Shown here in pieces: positions 37,292-46,128 of a DNA stretch of 64,000 nucleotides. A program made the position numbers and the translations under genes. Each line of letters starts with the position of its first letter. The stretch's first letter is position 1. The notes beneath the pieces were generated by a model. That model had not been told where the DNA came from. It did not search any database and saw only the letters and a program-made list of their open reading frames with translations. The stretch comes from Roseburia porci (GTDB lineage Bacteria > Bacillota > Clostridia > Lachnospirales > Lachnospiraceae): NCBI RefSeq assembly GCF_009695765.1, contig NZ_VUNI01000003.1:62001-126000 (forward strand), given 5' to 3'.

Positions 37292-39712
37292 TTATGCTCG
37301 AAGCTCAATTCCAAGTTCTGAAAGACCCTTTAAGATCTTATTCATTGCACCTGTAATATCTGCTTCTTCCAGATTCTTTTCTTTACCACGGAATTTTAAT
37401 GAATATGCGACAGATTTAAATCCTTTCTTGATCTGGGCACCTTCATATACATCAAATAATTCATAGCCTTCCAGATATTTTCCGCCTTTCTGGTCGAATA
37501 CACGTTCAATATCTCCTACAAGCACTTCTTTCGGTACAACCATAGAAAGATCTCTCGATGATACCGGGAAGTTTGTAATGCCTTCATATTTGAAATCAAA
37601 GGAAGCATTCTCAAGGATCTTCGGCATATCGATGACAGCGATATAAACGCGGTCTTTAATTGCATAATTTGCAGCAACTGTCGGATGCACTTCTCCAATG
37701 TAACCGATCACTTCTCCGTTGTATAATACATTGGCTTTGCGGCCAGGATGGAAAAATGGAAGTTCTGCGTTCGGATCATATTCCGGCTTATTTCTCATAC
37801 CTACTTTATAAAGGAATTCTTCTACAACACCTTTCATGGTAAAGAAATCACCGTCTCCGTACATTCCAAGTGTAAACTGCATTCTTTCGTCCGGAAGTTC
37901 CGTTACCGGAAGCTGTTTTGGGAGGTAGATATTTCCCAGCTCATATAATCTTACATCTTTATTTCTACGTCCGAAGTTTGTTGAAAGTGAACTTAACATT
38001 CCATTTAAAGAAAGTGTTCTCATGATGGAATAATCTTCACCAAGCGGGTTCGAAATCGGAACGGCCTGGCGCATCTTGGAATCTTCCGGAATCAGAAGTT
38101 TATCATAAACTTTCGGACTTTCAAAAGAATAAGTCATTGCCTGGGAAAATCCACAGAATTCTGCGCACTCTCTTGCAAGGTCTTCCATATAAAGTTTAAA
38201 GGAAATCTTTCCATGTGTTGACTCACCATCCGGAAGTGTAACCGGGATATTGGCATATCCAAAGAAACGCGCTACTTCTTCTGCGATATCTGCATCACAT
38301 TCAAGGTCCTGTCTCCAGGAAGGTACTAAGATCTCGTTTGTTTTCTCATCGAATCCAAGGTCGATGCGTTTGAAATGCTCAAGCATCTGTTCCGCTGGAA
38401 TCTCAGTTCCAAGAAGATGATTGTATTTGTCCGGTTCAAACGGAATCCGTCTTCCTTCTTTTTTAACAGGATAAAAATCAATGGCTCCTCCGACAATCTC
38501 ACCGGCGCCAAGCTCTTCTACCAGCTGGCAGGCGCGGTCCATTGCCTCCATGGCAAGATTTGGATCAAGACCTTTTTCAAATTTTGCGGATGCATCGGTA
38601 CGTAATCCGACTTTTTTACTTGAAAGACGAATGTTTGTGCCATCAAAGCAAGCGGCTTCAAACAACATCGTATGAACATTTTCTGTGATCATGGAATTCT
38701 CACCGCCCATGATTCCAGCCATACCAACAGCCTTGTCTGCATCACAGATCATAAGAACAGAATCGTCCATCGTTCTTTCCTGGCCATCTAATGTTACAAA
38801 TTTTTCATCTTTCTGGGCACGTCTTACGATAATCTCTTTTCCTGCGATCGTATCCAGATCATACGCATGCATTGGCTGTCCAAACTCTTCCATAACATAA
38901 TTGGTAATATCAACCAGATTGTTGATTGGACGGATTCCCTGGGCACGAAGTCTCTTCTGCATCCATTCCGGTGATGGTGCAAATTTGATATTCTTTACTA
39001 CACGTGCTGTGTATCTGGAGCAGAGATCCTGATCTTTGACAGTTACTTTAATATAATCATTGACATCTTCCTGATTGCCGGTTTTCGTTACAACAGGAGG
39101 GACAAATTTCTTGTCAAATGTTGCAGCGGCTTCTCTTGCCACACCAAGCATGGAGAAGCAGTCCACACGGTTTGATGTAACTTCATATTCTACCACGGTA
39201 TCATCAAGACCGAGATATTTGACTGCAGATTCTCCCACAACAGCATCGTCCTTCATGATATAAAGGCCATTTTCCGGAGCATCCGGGAACATTTCTCTGG
39301 AAGATCCAAGTTCTTCAATCGAGCACATCATTCCGTAAGATTCCACTCCGCGAAGTTTTCCTTTTTTGATCTTGATTCCACCAGGGGTACGCGAACCGTC
39401 ATGTCCTCCTGCAACTCTTCCACCATCTAATACAACCGGTACTTTTGCTCCTTCAAATACATTTGGAGCACCTGTTACAATCTGAAGCAGCTCCGGCTGA
39501 CCGATATCAACCTGACAGATTACAAGTTTTTCTGCGTCCGGGTGTTTTTCAATTTTCTTTACCTGTCCAATGACAATCTTATCCAGATCTTCATCCAGCT
39601 TCTCATATCCTTCTACTTTTGTTCCGGAAAGTGTCATTGCGTCTATATATTCCTGATCTGTACATGTAAGTCCAGGTACTAAATCTTTGATCCAATTTAA
39701 TGAAGTTTTCAT
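37292..39712 (-). CDS. pheT: Phenylalanyl-tRNA synthetase beta subunit
   Basis: The 806-aa subunit has the expected length and order: N-terminal tRNA-binding EMAP-like domain (about 40-150, with KVPVVLDGGRVAGG), B3/B4 editing domain (VTSNRVDCFSMLGVAREAAA), B5 (EIAEEVAR-like ADIAEEVARFFGYANIP) and C-terminal FDX-ACB (PVSSRDLSMVVPKEV). It pairs with PheS in an alpha2-beta2 enzyme. It is 46 bases after pheS in the T-box-controlled operon. Confidence 0.96.
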   Translation of the reverse strand: MKTSLNWIKDLVPGLTCTDQEYIDAMTLSGTKVEGYEKLDEDLDKIVIGQVKKIEKHPDAEKLVICQVDIGQPELLQIVTGAPNVFEGAKVPVVLDGGRVAGGHDGSRTPGGIKIKKGKLRGVESYGMMCSIEELGSSREMFPDAPENGLYIMKDDAVVGESAVKYLGLDDTVVEYEVTSNRVDCFSMLGVAREAAATFDKKFVPPVVTKTGNQEDVNDYIKVTVKDQDLCSRYTARVVKNIKFAPSPEWMQKRLRAQGIRPINNLVDITNYVMEEFGQPMHAYDLDTIAGKEIIVRRAQKDEKFVTLDGQERTMDDSVLMICDADKAVGMAGIMGGENSMITENVHTMLFEAACFDGTNIRLSSKKVGLRTDASAKFEKGLDPNLAMEAMDRACQLVEELGAGEIVGGAIDFYPVKKEGRRIPFEPDKYNHLLGTEIPAEQMLEHFKRIDLGFDEKTNEILVPSWRQDLECDADIAEEVARFFGYANIPVTLPDGESTHGKISFKLYMEDLARECAEFCGFSQAMTYSFESPKVYDKLLIPEDSKMRQAVPISNPLGEDYSIMRTLSLNGMLSSLSTNFGRRNKDVRLYELGNIYLPKQLPVTELPDERMQFTLGMYGDGDFFTMKGVVEEFLYKVGMRNKPEYDPNAELPFFHPGRKANVLYNGEVIGYIGEVHPTVAANYAIKDRVYIAVIDMPKILENASFDFKYEGITNFPVSSRDLSMVVPKEVLVGDIERVFDQKGGKYLEGYELFDVYEGAQIKKGFKSVAYSLKFRGKEKNLEEADITGAMNKILKGLSELGIELRA

Positions 39713-39758
39713 TCTTCTAATTCCTTTCTGATTATGACATTCTCATATATGTGACTGA

Positions 39759-40778
39759 CTAGAACTGTTTTAAGAAACGATCATCGTTTTCATAAAGAAG
39801 TCTCATATCATCTATTTCATATTTCAATAAAGTAATACGCTCTAATCCGATACCGAATGCAAATCCGGAATATTCTTCAGGATCGATTCCACTCATTCTA
39901 AGAACCTTTGGATGAACCATACCACAACCTAAGATCTCGATCCAGCCTTCGCCCTTACAGAAACGGCAGCCTTTTCCGCCACATTTAAAGCAGCTTACAT
40001 CCACTTCGGCAGATGGCTCTGTGAATGGGAAATGATGAGGTCTGAATTTTACCTTTGTATCTTCACCAAAAATTTCTTTTGCAAACTCTGCAAGTGTACC
40101 TTTCAGGTCTGCAAATGTGATTCCTTTGTCAATTACCATTCCTTCGATCTGATGGAACGATGGAGAATGTGTGGCATCTACTTCATCGGCACGGAACACT
40201 CTTCCCGGTGCGATCATACGGATCGGAGGTTTTTTCGATTCCATGACACGAACCTGTACCGGGGAAGTCTGTGTACGAAGTACGATCTTGTCATTAATAT
40301 AGAATGTATCCTGTTCATCTTTCGCAGGATGATTTGCAGGAATATTTAATGCCTCAAAGTTGTAATAGTCATATTCTACTTCCGGGCCTTCTACCACTTC
40401 ATAGCCCATTCCGGTAAAGAAACGTTTTACCTGATCCAAAACTTCTGCATTTGGATGACTGTGTCCGATCTTATTCCGTTTTGCAGGAAGCGTTACATCA
40501 ATAACCTCGCTTTTTAACTGCGCATCCAGTGCAGCAGCTTCTAATTTCTTTTTTGTTTCATCCAGTTTCTCTTCGATTGCAGCTCTTGTCTCATTTACCC
40601 ACTGTCCAACCTTTGGACGATCTTCTGGAGCAACATCCTTCATTCCTTTTAAAACGGCTGTCAACTCTCCTTTTTTACCTAAGATTGCAACACGCACCTC
40701 ATTTAATTTGGAAAGATCACCGGATTCCTGGATCTCACGCATTGCATTTTCTTTGATCTGCTGCAGTTTGTCTCTCAT
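39759..40778 (-). CDS. pheS: Phenylalanyl-tRNA synthetase alpha subunit
   Basis: ATG 40778 ([13 protein letters not shown]) sits seven bases after AAAGGAGA; the frame can start at a TTG at 40784. The 339-aa subunit has the N-terminal coiled coil, then the class II core with motif 2 ([20 protein letters not shown]), the [12 protein letters not shown] loop and motif 3 ([16 protein letters not shown]). A Phe T-box leader precedes it. Confidence 0.96.
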   Translation of the reverse strand: MRDKLQQIKENAMREIQESGDLSKLNEVRVAILGKKGELTAVLKGMKDVAPEDRPKVGQWVNETRAAIEEKLDETKKKLEAAALDAQLKSEVIDVTLPAKRNKIGHSHPNAEVLDQVKRFFTGMGYEVVEGPEVEYDYYNFEALNIPANHPAKDEQDTFYINDKIVLRTQTSPVQVRVMESKKPPIRMIAPGRVFRADEVDATHSPSFHQIEGMVIDKGITFADLKGTLAEFAKEIFGEDTKVKFRPHHFPFTEPSAEVDVSCFKCGGKGCRFCKGEGWIEILGCGMVHPKVLRMSGIDPEEYSGFAFGIGLERITLLKYEIDDMRLLYENDDRFLKQF

Positions 40779-40836
40779 AATCAATCTCCTTTTTCTATAT
40801 TGGTGTCAGACGGATTCTGTAAAATTCTTATAAAAT

Positions 40837-41080
40837 AAAAAAAGCTCCGTCCCTCTCTAGGGACGAAACTTATTCCGCGATACCACCCTGATTCCTGTAA
40901 TCAAATACAGACTCTCATTACTGCGTAACGTGCATAAAACGTCACAGACTACTTTTTTCATCTGTGCAGCTCCTGTGCGAAATTCAAACAACTCTGTACA
41001 TAAGAAAGCTTACAGCCAATGACTTTCTCTCTCTGAATGACGGGCAGATGTCCTACTTGACACATTCATTGCCTTTTTCA
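40837..41080 (-). promoter_or_regulatory. T-box riboswitch (Phe) upstream of pheST
   Basis: Read on the minus strand, the leader contains a stem I region, a likely specifier UUC (in TGAATTTCGC), the T-box GGGTGGTATCGCGG (about 40877-40890), and a terminator CGTCCCTAGAGAGGGACG followed by T7. Uncharged tRNA-Phe would stabilise the antiterminator and permit transcription of pheS-pheT-queA. The gap 40779-41113 is fully explained by this element and its promoter. Confidence 0.92.
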
Positions 41081-41088
41081 TATCGCCT

Positions 41089-41117
41089 ATTTTAGCACAG
41101 CATATTTAAAACTTCAA
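41089..41117 (-). promoter_or_regulatory. Sigma-A promoter of the pheS T-box leader
   Basis: TTGAAG (41112-41117), 17 bases, TAAAAT (41089-41094). The -35 element overlaps the last codon of the BrkB-like gene. Confidence 0.6.
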
Positions 41118-41908
41118 GCTTTTGTTAAAAAAGCATTCAATTCTCCGCCAATCAGCATGATATATACACAAAAGTAGACCCATAACATCAAAAGCATCAA
41201 TGTCGTAAGACTTCCATACATGGAAAATCCATTAAAATAATCTACATAAATCGATAGTCCATACGAGAATACCGTCCAGCCGACCGCTGTAAAACATGCC
41301 CCAACGATCTGCCCTTTAAAATGTAACTTTTTATTGGGAAGCGCCGTAAATATAACAATAAAAAATACAATCAGGATTAAAATGCCAAACAGCCATTTCA
41401 TCCAGGAACCAAAGAATGCCAAAAGCGCTGTATGCGGGAATTTTTGAAACAGGACACTTTTTACATACTTGCCAAACACAATGAAACCAAGCATAAAAAG
41501 GATTGCAAGTGCAAAAATCAGCGTATAAATAATTGCCCAGAACCGGAGAATAAACCAGTTCCGGTTCTCGTCCACGTCATATACTGCATTTAATCCGTTT
41601 GTAATATACTGTAAACCCTTGGCTGCAGACCAGATCGCCGCAATTGCCGTAATGGACAGAATTCCCGCGGAATGCTCATACACTTCATCGATCATGGCAA
41701 TCATAAACGGCAGGACATAATCCGGACAAAATGCCTGGACAATCTGTAAAAAATCCGCTTTTCCAATAAACGTATACTTTAGTAAAGAAAATATAACCAT
41801 CAAAAACGGAAGTGCAGAAAGAATGATAAAAAACGCAGATTGCGCTGCATATGCCCCTACATTGTCCTTTTTACATTCATCATAAAATTCAAACCCCTTG
41901 CGAATCAT
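41114..41908 (-). CDS. YihY/BrkB-family membrane protein
   Basis: The 264-aa protein has about six membrane helices and the BrkB features GAYAAQSAFFIILSALPFL, ITAIAAIWSAAKGLQYITNG, and a Gly/Asn-rich C-terminal loop (GSLTTLMLLMLWVYFCVYI). The family was once named ribonuclease BN by mistake; its function is not established. It follows the SpoIID-domain gene by 22 bases and may be co-transcribed. Confidence 0.85.
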   Translation of the reverse strand: MIRKGFEFYDECKKDNVGAYAAQSAFFIILSALPFLMVIFSLLKYTFIGKADFLQIVQAFCPDYVLPFMIAMIDEVYEHSAGILSITAIAAIWSAAKGLQYITNGLNAVYDVDENRNWFILRFWAIIYTLIFALAILFMLGFIVFGKYVKSVLFQKFPHTALLAFFGSWMKWLFGILILIVFFIVIFTALPNKKLHFKGQIVGACFTAVGWTVFSYGLSIYVDYFNGFSMYGSLTTLMLLMLWVYFCVYIMLIGGELNAFLTKA

Positions 41909-41930
41909 AATGTTCTCCTTAATTCCGTAT

Positions 41931-43667
41931 TCAATCAGAGAATTTGGAAATCTCCATAAGTTCTATCCCCGAATAATAAAACTTCATGATATCTTCGTAT
42001 GTCATTCCCTGACCGGCCATGGCCGAAGCCCCATATTGACTTAATCCGATTCCGTGCCCAAATCCTCCACCTTTTAAGATATAATGTCCGTCTTCGAAAG
42101 AGGCAATATAAAAACACGCACTCGGAATCAGTGTAAGATCGGTTCGCTCCTTACCATTGGATAATACAACATTTTGTAACATATGTCCAAGAATGTTTCG
42201 GATTTCGTTTTCCTCATAAAATGTTTTTTCGCCCTTTTCATATTGAATTTTCAGACATAATACATATCCGTTTGTGCTTCTTTGTAAAATGGATATACTC
42301 TGTGCTTTTCCAAGTTCAGAATCTGCTCCGCCCTTTAGATCAAGCTTTGCCGTCCAGCGGTAAAATGGAGAAACACTGTCATAAGAATCCGGTGCCGAAT
42401 CGATAAATTTCTGAAAGCAGTTTTCATCTGAAAGATCTCCGGGATTCTCAGATGTTTCATATTTTTTCTGAAGATACTCCGGATTCCCCTGACTGTTCCC
42501 CCGTTCCTCTTCGTTTTGCCAGAGTTCGTAATCCTCTGTGACACCTGGATTCGTTGAGCAATAATAACAGGTGATCGGATTTCCCTGATACACAGCAATC
42601 TGCCCGGAAGTCTCATTTCCTGCCTGATCTGTAATCTCACTCTTTCCGGCTTTGTTATAGACCTGAAAAGCAGTAGAATCGTCAACATTTGCCCCGTACA
42701 TGGCATACTGGTCGTTCTTTAACTGACTGTAAGCGTAAGTTCTTGCGCACACCGCCTGCGCTTTTAATGCCTCTAATCCAAACTGCTGTGGCATTTCCGA
42801 TGGAAGTACCCTTTTTACATATTCTTCGATTGGGAGTTGGTTCACCATAACAATTCCATTTTCTGTCCGGATACAGTAGATGGTGTCCGGATAGGAATTA
42901 CTGATATTATTCCCGGATGCATCACAAATGTACATTCCTTCGCCTTCGGAAACGATCTTTATTTTCCCAGTTCCATGCTCATCCAGAAATTTCCCGCAAT
43001 CCAGAATATTTTCACCATCGATCCGAAACAATTCATTCTCATAAGAGATCTGACAGCTTGAATCCGATTTTAGATATAACTGCGGATACTCGATAGCGGT
43101 ATCATTTTTGATAACAACACGTATGTTCTTTGCAACGGTCTCTTCATTGACCAGAATCGCCTGTATCCGATGATAAGCAAGTACATAATTTACGTTACTG
43201 CTTCCTACAATAAGATCCGTAAGTGTGCCTTCCCGAACCGTTCCATTTTCTGATATGTATACGGGAATTTCAGCTTCCCGTTCAAGCATGCCATAATCGC
43301 GCACTTCCATCTGCTCATCTGTATAGCTTTCAAGAACTCCCTCGATCCTGTCCGGTTTGGTGTAAATATGACTGATCTTATCCTGCGTAATCTCAATGTC
43401 TGCAATCCCTTCAAACGGAGTATCCATGTGTCCGGGCAGCTGATAAGTCTGTCCCTTATAAAGATACTGGATCTTATCGTCCTGCGTGGAAATAATATAT
43501 GCGTTTTGGACAATCCCATCTTCCTTTTTTGACTCTGTCTGCCCAACACCCGATTCTGTCTTATGTGGAAGCAGGCGAAATACAATAAGAAACGTAATTG
43601 CCACACAGGCAATTATGGTAATAAAAACAATGAATACGATACAGCCGGGTCTATTCTTTTTCTTCAT
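41931..43667 (-). CDS. SpoIID/LytB-domain protein
   Basis: ATG 43667 (MKKKNRPGCIVF) has GGAGT upstream. The 578-aa protein has a signal anchor (about 8-30), a long N-terminal extracellular region, and a SpoIID domain (about 270-570): VNQLPIEEYVKRVLPSEMP with the catalytic Glu, LEALKAQAVCARTYAY, CYYCSTNPGVTEDYELW and FGHGIGLSQYGASAMAGQGM. SpoIID is the peptidoglycan lytic transglycosylase of engulfment. This protein is larger than Bacillus SpoIID (about 340 aa), so it may be a relative with an added domain rather than the orthologue. Confidence 0.85.
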   Translation of the reverse strand: MKKKNRPGCIVFIVFITIIACVAITFLIVFRLLPHKTESGVGQTESKKEDGIVQNAYIISTQDDKIQYLYKGQTYQLPGHMDTPFEGIADIEITQDKISHIYTKPDRIEGVLESYTDEQMEVRDYGMLEREAEIPVYISENGTVREGTLTDLIVGSSNVNYVLAYHRIQAILVNEETVAKNIRVVIKNDTAIEYPQLYLKSDSSCQISYENELFRIDGENILDCGKFLDEHGTGKIKIVSEGEGMYICDASGNNISNSYPDTIYCIRTENGIVMVNQLPIEEYVKRVLPSEMPQQFGLEALKAQAVCARTYAYSQLKNDQYAMYGANVDDSTAFQVYNKAGKSEITDQAGNETSGQIAVYQGNPITCYYCSTNPGVTEDYELWQNEEERGNSQGNPEYLQKKYETSENPGDLSDENCFQKFIDSAPDSYDSVSPFYRWTAKLDLKGGADSELGKAQSISILQRSTNGYVLCLKIQYEKGEKTFYEENEIRNILGHMLQNVVLSNGKERTDLTLIPSACFYIASFEDGHYILKGGGFGHGIGLSQYGASAMAGQGMTYEDIMKFYYSGIELMEISKFSD

Positions 43668-43713
43668 TCTGACTCCTGAACATGCAGCAGATTCCAATCT
43701 GCCTTTCTATAAC

Positions 43714-43746
43714 AAAAGGGAAGCTGCCCTGTCGAACAGCTTCCCC
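43714..43746 (-). terminator. Terminator downstream of the 6S RNA locus
   Basis: On the minus strand GGGGAAGCTG-TTCGACAGGG-CAGCTTCCC is followed by TTTT. It ends transcription before the SpoIID-domain gene. Confidence 0.7.
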
Positions 43747-43869
43747 GTCTTTTGTATCTTAAAAACTTTCTCTTCTGTAAGTTCTTTTGTACTTTTCAAT
43801 GATTCTTTTGTATTTACCCTGATATCAGTTCTTATAGGTACTTCATAAGCACTTCTTCTTTTGTAATAT

Positions 43870-44058
43870 AACCCAAAATGCCGGCTCCTGCAATTTAGAC
43901 TCCTAGCTAATGCTAGGTGGGCGACCGCAGTTTACCTTCTGCCTTCCACTGATACGAGGCGGCCTGACATCCAGTAACTCATATAGGAATCCCGTTTAAA
44001 GTAAATGTAGGTTCTAAATAGCAAGAGTTATCGAACATTCCAGGCTATATTTTTTTGT
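43870..44058 (-). ncRNA. ssrS: 6S RNA
   Basis: The 43668-44132 gap has no gene. On the minus strand, just after a perfect promoter, there is a structured stretch with typical 6S elements: CCTGGAATGTTCG, AGAACCTACATTTACTTT, GGGATTCCTATATGAG, AAGGCAGAAGGTAAACTGCG and GTCGCCCACCTAGC. The terminal parts can pair across a large central bubble that mimics an open promoter for sigma-A RNA polymerase. Ends are approximate: the 5' end comes from the promoter, the 3' end from the last conserved block. Confidence 0.8.
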
Positions 44059-44064
44059 GTTTTT

Positions 44065-44093
44065 ATTATACTTTAATATGTCTCATTTTTCAA
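44065..44093 (-). promoter_or_regulatory. Sigma-A promoter of 6S RNA
   Basis: TTGAAA (44088-44093), 17 bases, TATAAT (44065-44070): near-consensus, as expected for a strongly expressed RNA. Confidence 0.8.
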
Positions 44094-44132
44094 TGAAAAA
44101 TTCAAGACACATTTTGCCATAATATGAAATTG

Positions 44133-44543
44133 TTATTGAATTCCCTTTTCCAAGTCATTTTGTGTAAAAGCGCCCGGAAGAAGTTGTTCTAATGTAAATT
44201 TTTTAAAATTTCCATCCGGTTTTACCAGAAGAATCTGAAAAGTCTTCGGATCACAAAACTCTGCCATTACCTGTCTGCACACGCCACAAGGATACAGATA
44301 ATCCTGTGCATCCCCACTTATTGCAATTGCTTTAAATTGTCTCTTACCTTCGGAAACTGCCTTAAAAAAAGCGGTTCTTTCTGCACAATTCGTAGGAGAA
44401 AAAGCAACATTTTCTATATTTACGCCCTGATACACTGCACCGTCCTCTGTCAAGAGTGCCGCCCCAACACGAAAATGCGAATATGGTGAATAGGAATTCT
44501 GTTTTGCTTCTATTGCAAGCTGGCATAATTTCTGATCTGTCAT
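44133..44543 (-). CDS. cdd: Cytidine deaminase
   Basis: ATG 44543 (MTDQKLCQLAIEAK) follows GAGGGG; the frame to 44576 is not needed. The 136-aa homotetrameric enzyme converts cytidine and deoxycytidine to uridine forms. It has YSHFRVGAALL, NCAERTAFF with the catalytic Glu and zinc Cys, and PCGVCRQVMAEF with the other zinc cysteines. Confidence 0.95.
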   Translation of the reverse strand: MTDQKLCQLAIEAKQNSYSPYSHFRVGAALLTEDGAVYQGVNIENVAFSPTNCAERTAFFKAVSEGKRQFKAIAISGDAQDYLYPCGVCRQVMAEFCDPKTFQILLVKPDGNFKKFTLEQLLPGAFTQNDLEKGIQ

Positions 44544-44654
44544 AAATATTTCCCCTCGTATAATATTATCTAACATTTTACTATGATTTGCACTTTCTTT
44601 CCACCATTTTAGTCATTAAGTTATGAATTTTTCATAAACATCAATTTCTTACTC

Positions 44655-44670
44655 TTGTTTTAAGAAACAA
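44655..44670. promoter_or_regulatory. Imperfect palindrome upstream of gltA
   Basis: TTGTTTTAAGAAACAA has six-base arms (TTGTTT/AAACAA) and lies about 45 bases before the citrate synthase start, near the promoter. It loosely recalls Rex sites (TTGTxAA...TTxACAA) but is two bases shorter than that consensus, so the binding protein is not identified. Confidence 0.3.
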
Positions 44671-44712
44671 CATTTGATAATATTTTTAGTATAACATTCA
44701 AGGAGGTATAAC

Positions 44713-46083
44713 ATGGGTACAAATCCATTCAGTGAAATAACACCACAAATTAATCATTACGCCAGTTTATGTCAGAAAACAGCAACCATTGACCCGGCAG
44801 ACTATACTACATATGATGTTAAACGCGGACTCCGTGATTTAAATGGTAAAGGTGTTCTGGTAGGACTGACTGAGATATCCGATGTCTGTGCGACCAAACT
44901 GGTAGATGGCAAACAGGTTCCGGCAGATGGAGAACTTTACTATCGCGGATATAATGTCAAAGAGCTCATTTCAGGTACAGGTGACTGGAATCATTTTGGA
45001 TTTGAAGAATGCACCTATCTCCTGCTGTTCGGAGAACTCCCAAACAAGAAAGAACTGGATGAATTCACAGCTGTGCTCAGCCAGTATCGTACACTGCCGA
45101 CAAGTTTTGTCCGGGATATCATTATGAAAGCTCCAAGCAATGATATGATGAACACGCTTGCCCGAAGTGTTCTTACCTTATATTCATATGACGACAGAGC
45201 CGATGATATTTCTCTTCCAAATGTTCTGCGCCAGTGTCTTCAGCTGATCAGCCTTTTCCCACAGCTGTCCGTATACGGCTATCAGGCATATAATCACTAC
45301 CATGAAGGCCAGAGTTTATTTATTCACAATCCGATTCCGGAATATTCTACTGCGGAAAATATTCTTCATATGCTTCGGCCGGATTCCAAATTTACTCCTC
45401 TTGAGGCCAAACTTTTGGATACCGCACTGATTCTTCATATGGAGCACGGCGGTGGTAATAACTCCACCTTTACCACACATCTGGTATCTTCTTCCGGAAC
45501 CGATACTTATTCTGCGATCGCCGCAGCAATCGGATCACTGAAAGGTCCAAGACATGGTGGAGCCAACATCAAGGTAATCAAAATGTTCGATGATCTGAAA
45601 GCACACGTAAAGGACTGGAATGATGACGAGGAGATCAGCCGTTATCTGACCGCACTTCTTCATAAAGAAGCTTTTGATCATGCAGGTCTGATCTACGGTA
45701 TGGGACATGCGGTATATTCCCTTTCCGATCCAAGAGCTGTTATCTTCCGTACATTTGTAGAGCGTCTTTCTGCTGAAAAAGGACGGGAAGATGAATTCCA
45801 GCTCTATGCCAATGTCGAGCGTCTTGCTCCGCAGATCATTTCCGAGGAACGCAAGATTTATAAAGGTGTCAGCCCAAACGTCGACTTCTTCAGCGGATTC
45901 GCATATAATATGCTGGATCTTCCGGTTGAATTATATACTCCGATCTTTGCAGTTGCACGTATTGCAGGCTGGAGTGCTCATCGAATTGAAGAATTATCTT
46001 ATAACAATAAGATCATGCGTCCGGCCTATAAATATGTTGGACATCACAGAGAATATATTCCTTACGACAAACGCAACCAGTAA
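44713..46083 (+). CDS. gltA: Citrate synthase (Si type)
   Basis: The 456-aa enzyme starts at ATG 44713 behind AAGGAGG. The Si-type citrate synthase motifs are GELYYRGYNVKELISG, LHMEHGGGNNSTFTTHLVSS with the catalytic His, GSLKGPRHGGAN, and GMGHAVYSLSDPRA. An N-terminal extension of about 60 residues precedes the usual domain. It condenses oxaloacetate and acetyl-CoA. Together with the Re-citrate synthase at 26966 it gives this genome two unrelated enzymes for the same reaction, suggesting differential regulation. Confidence 0.93.
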   Translation: MGTNPFSEITPQINHYASLCQKTATIDPADYTTYDVKRGLRDLNGKGVLVGLTEISDVCATKLVDGKQVPADGELYYRGYNVKELISGTGDWNHFGFEECTYLLLFGELPNKKELDEFTAVLSQYRTLPTSFVRDIIMKAPSNDMMNTLARSVLTLYSYDDRADDISLPNVLRQCLQLISLFPQLSVYGYQAYNHYHEGQSLFIHNPIPEYSTAENILHMLRPDSKFTPLEAKLLDTALILHMEHGGGNNSTFTTHLVSSSGTDTYSAIAAAIGSLKGPRHGGANIKVIKMFDDLKAHVKDWNDDEEISRYLTALLHKEAFDHAGLIYGMGHAVYSLSDPRAVIFRTFVERLSAEKGREDEFQLYANVERLAPQIISEERKIYKGVSPNVDFFSGFAYNMLDLPVELYTPIFAVARIAGWSAHRIEELSYNNKIMRPAYKYVGHHREYIPYDKRNQ

Positions 46084-46087
46084 TCAT

Positions 46088-46128
46088 AAAAAGAGGAAAT
46101 CTGAATCAGCATCAGATTTCCTCTTTTT
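46088..46128. terminator. Bidirectional terminator between gltA and the histidine kinase gene
   Basis: AAAAAGAGGAAATCTGA / TCAGATTTCCTCTTTTT. The stem overlaps the last codons of the convergent kinase gene. Confidence 0.85.
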
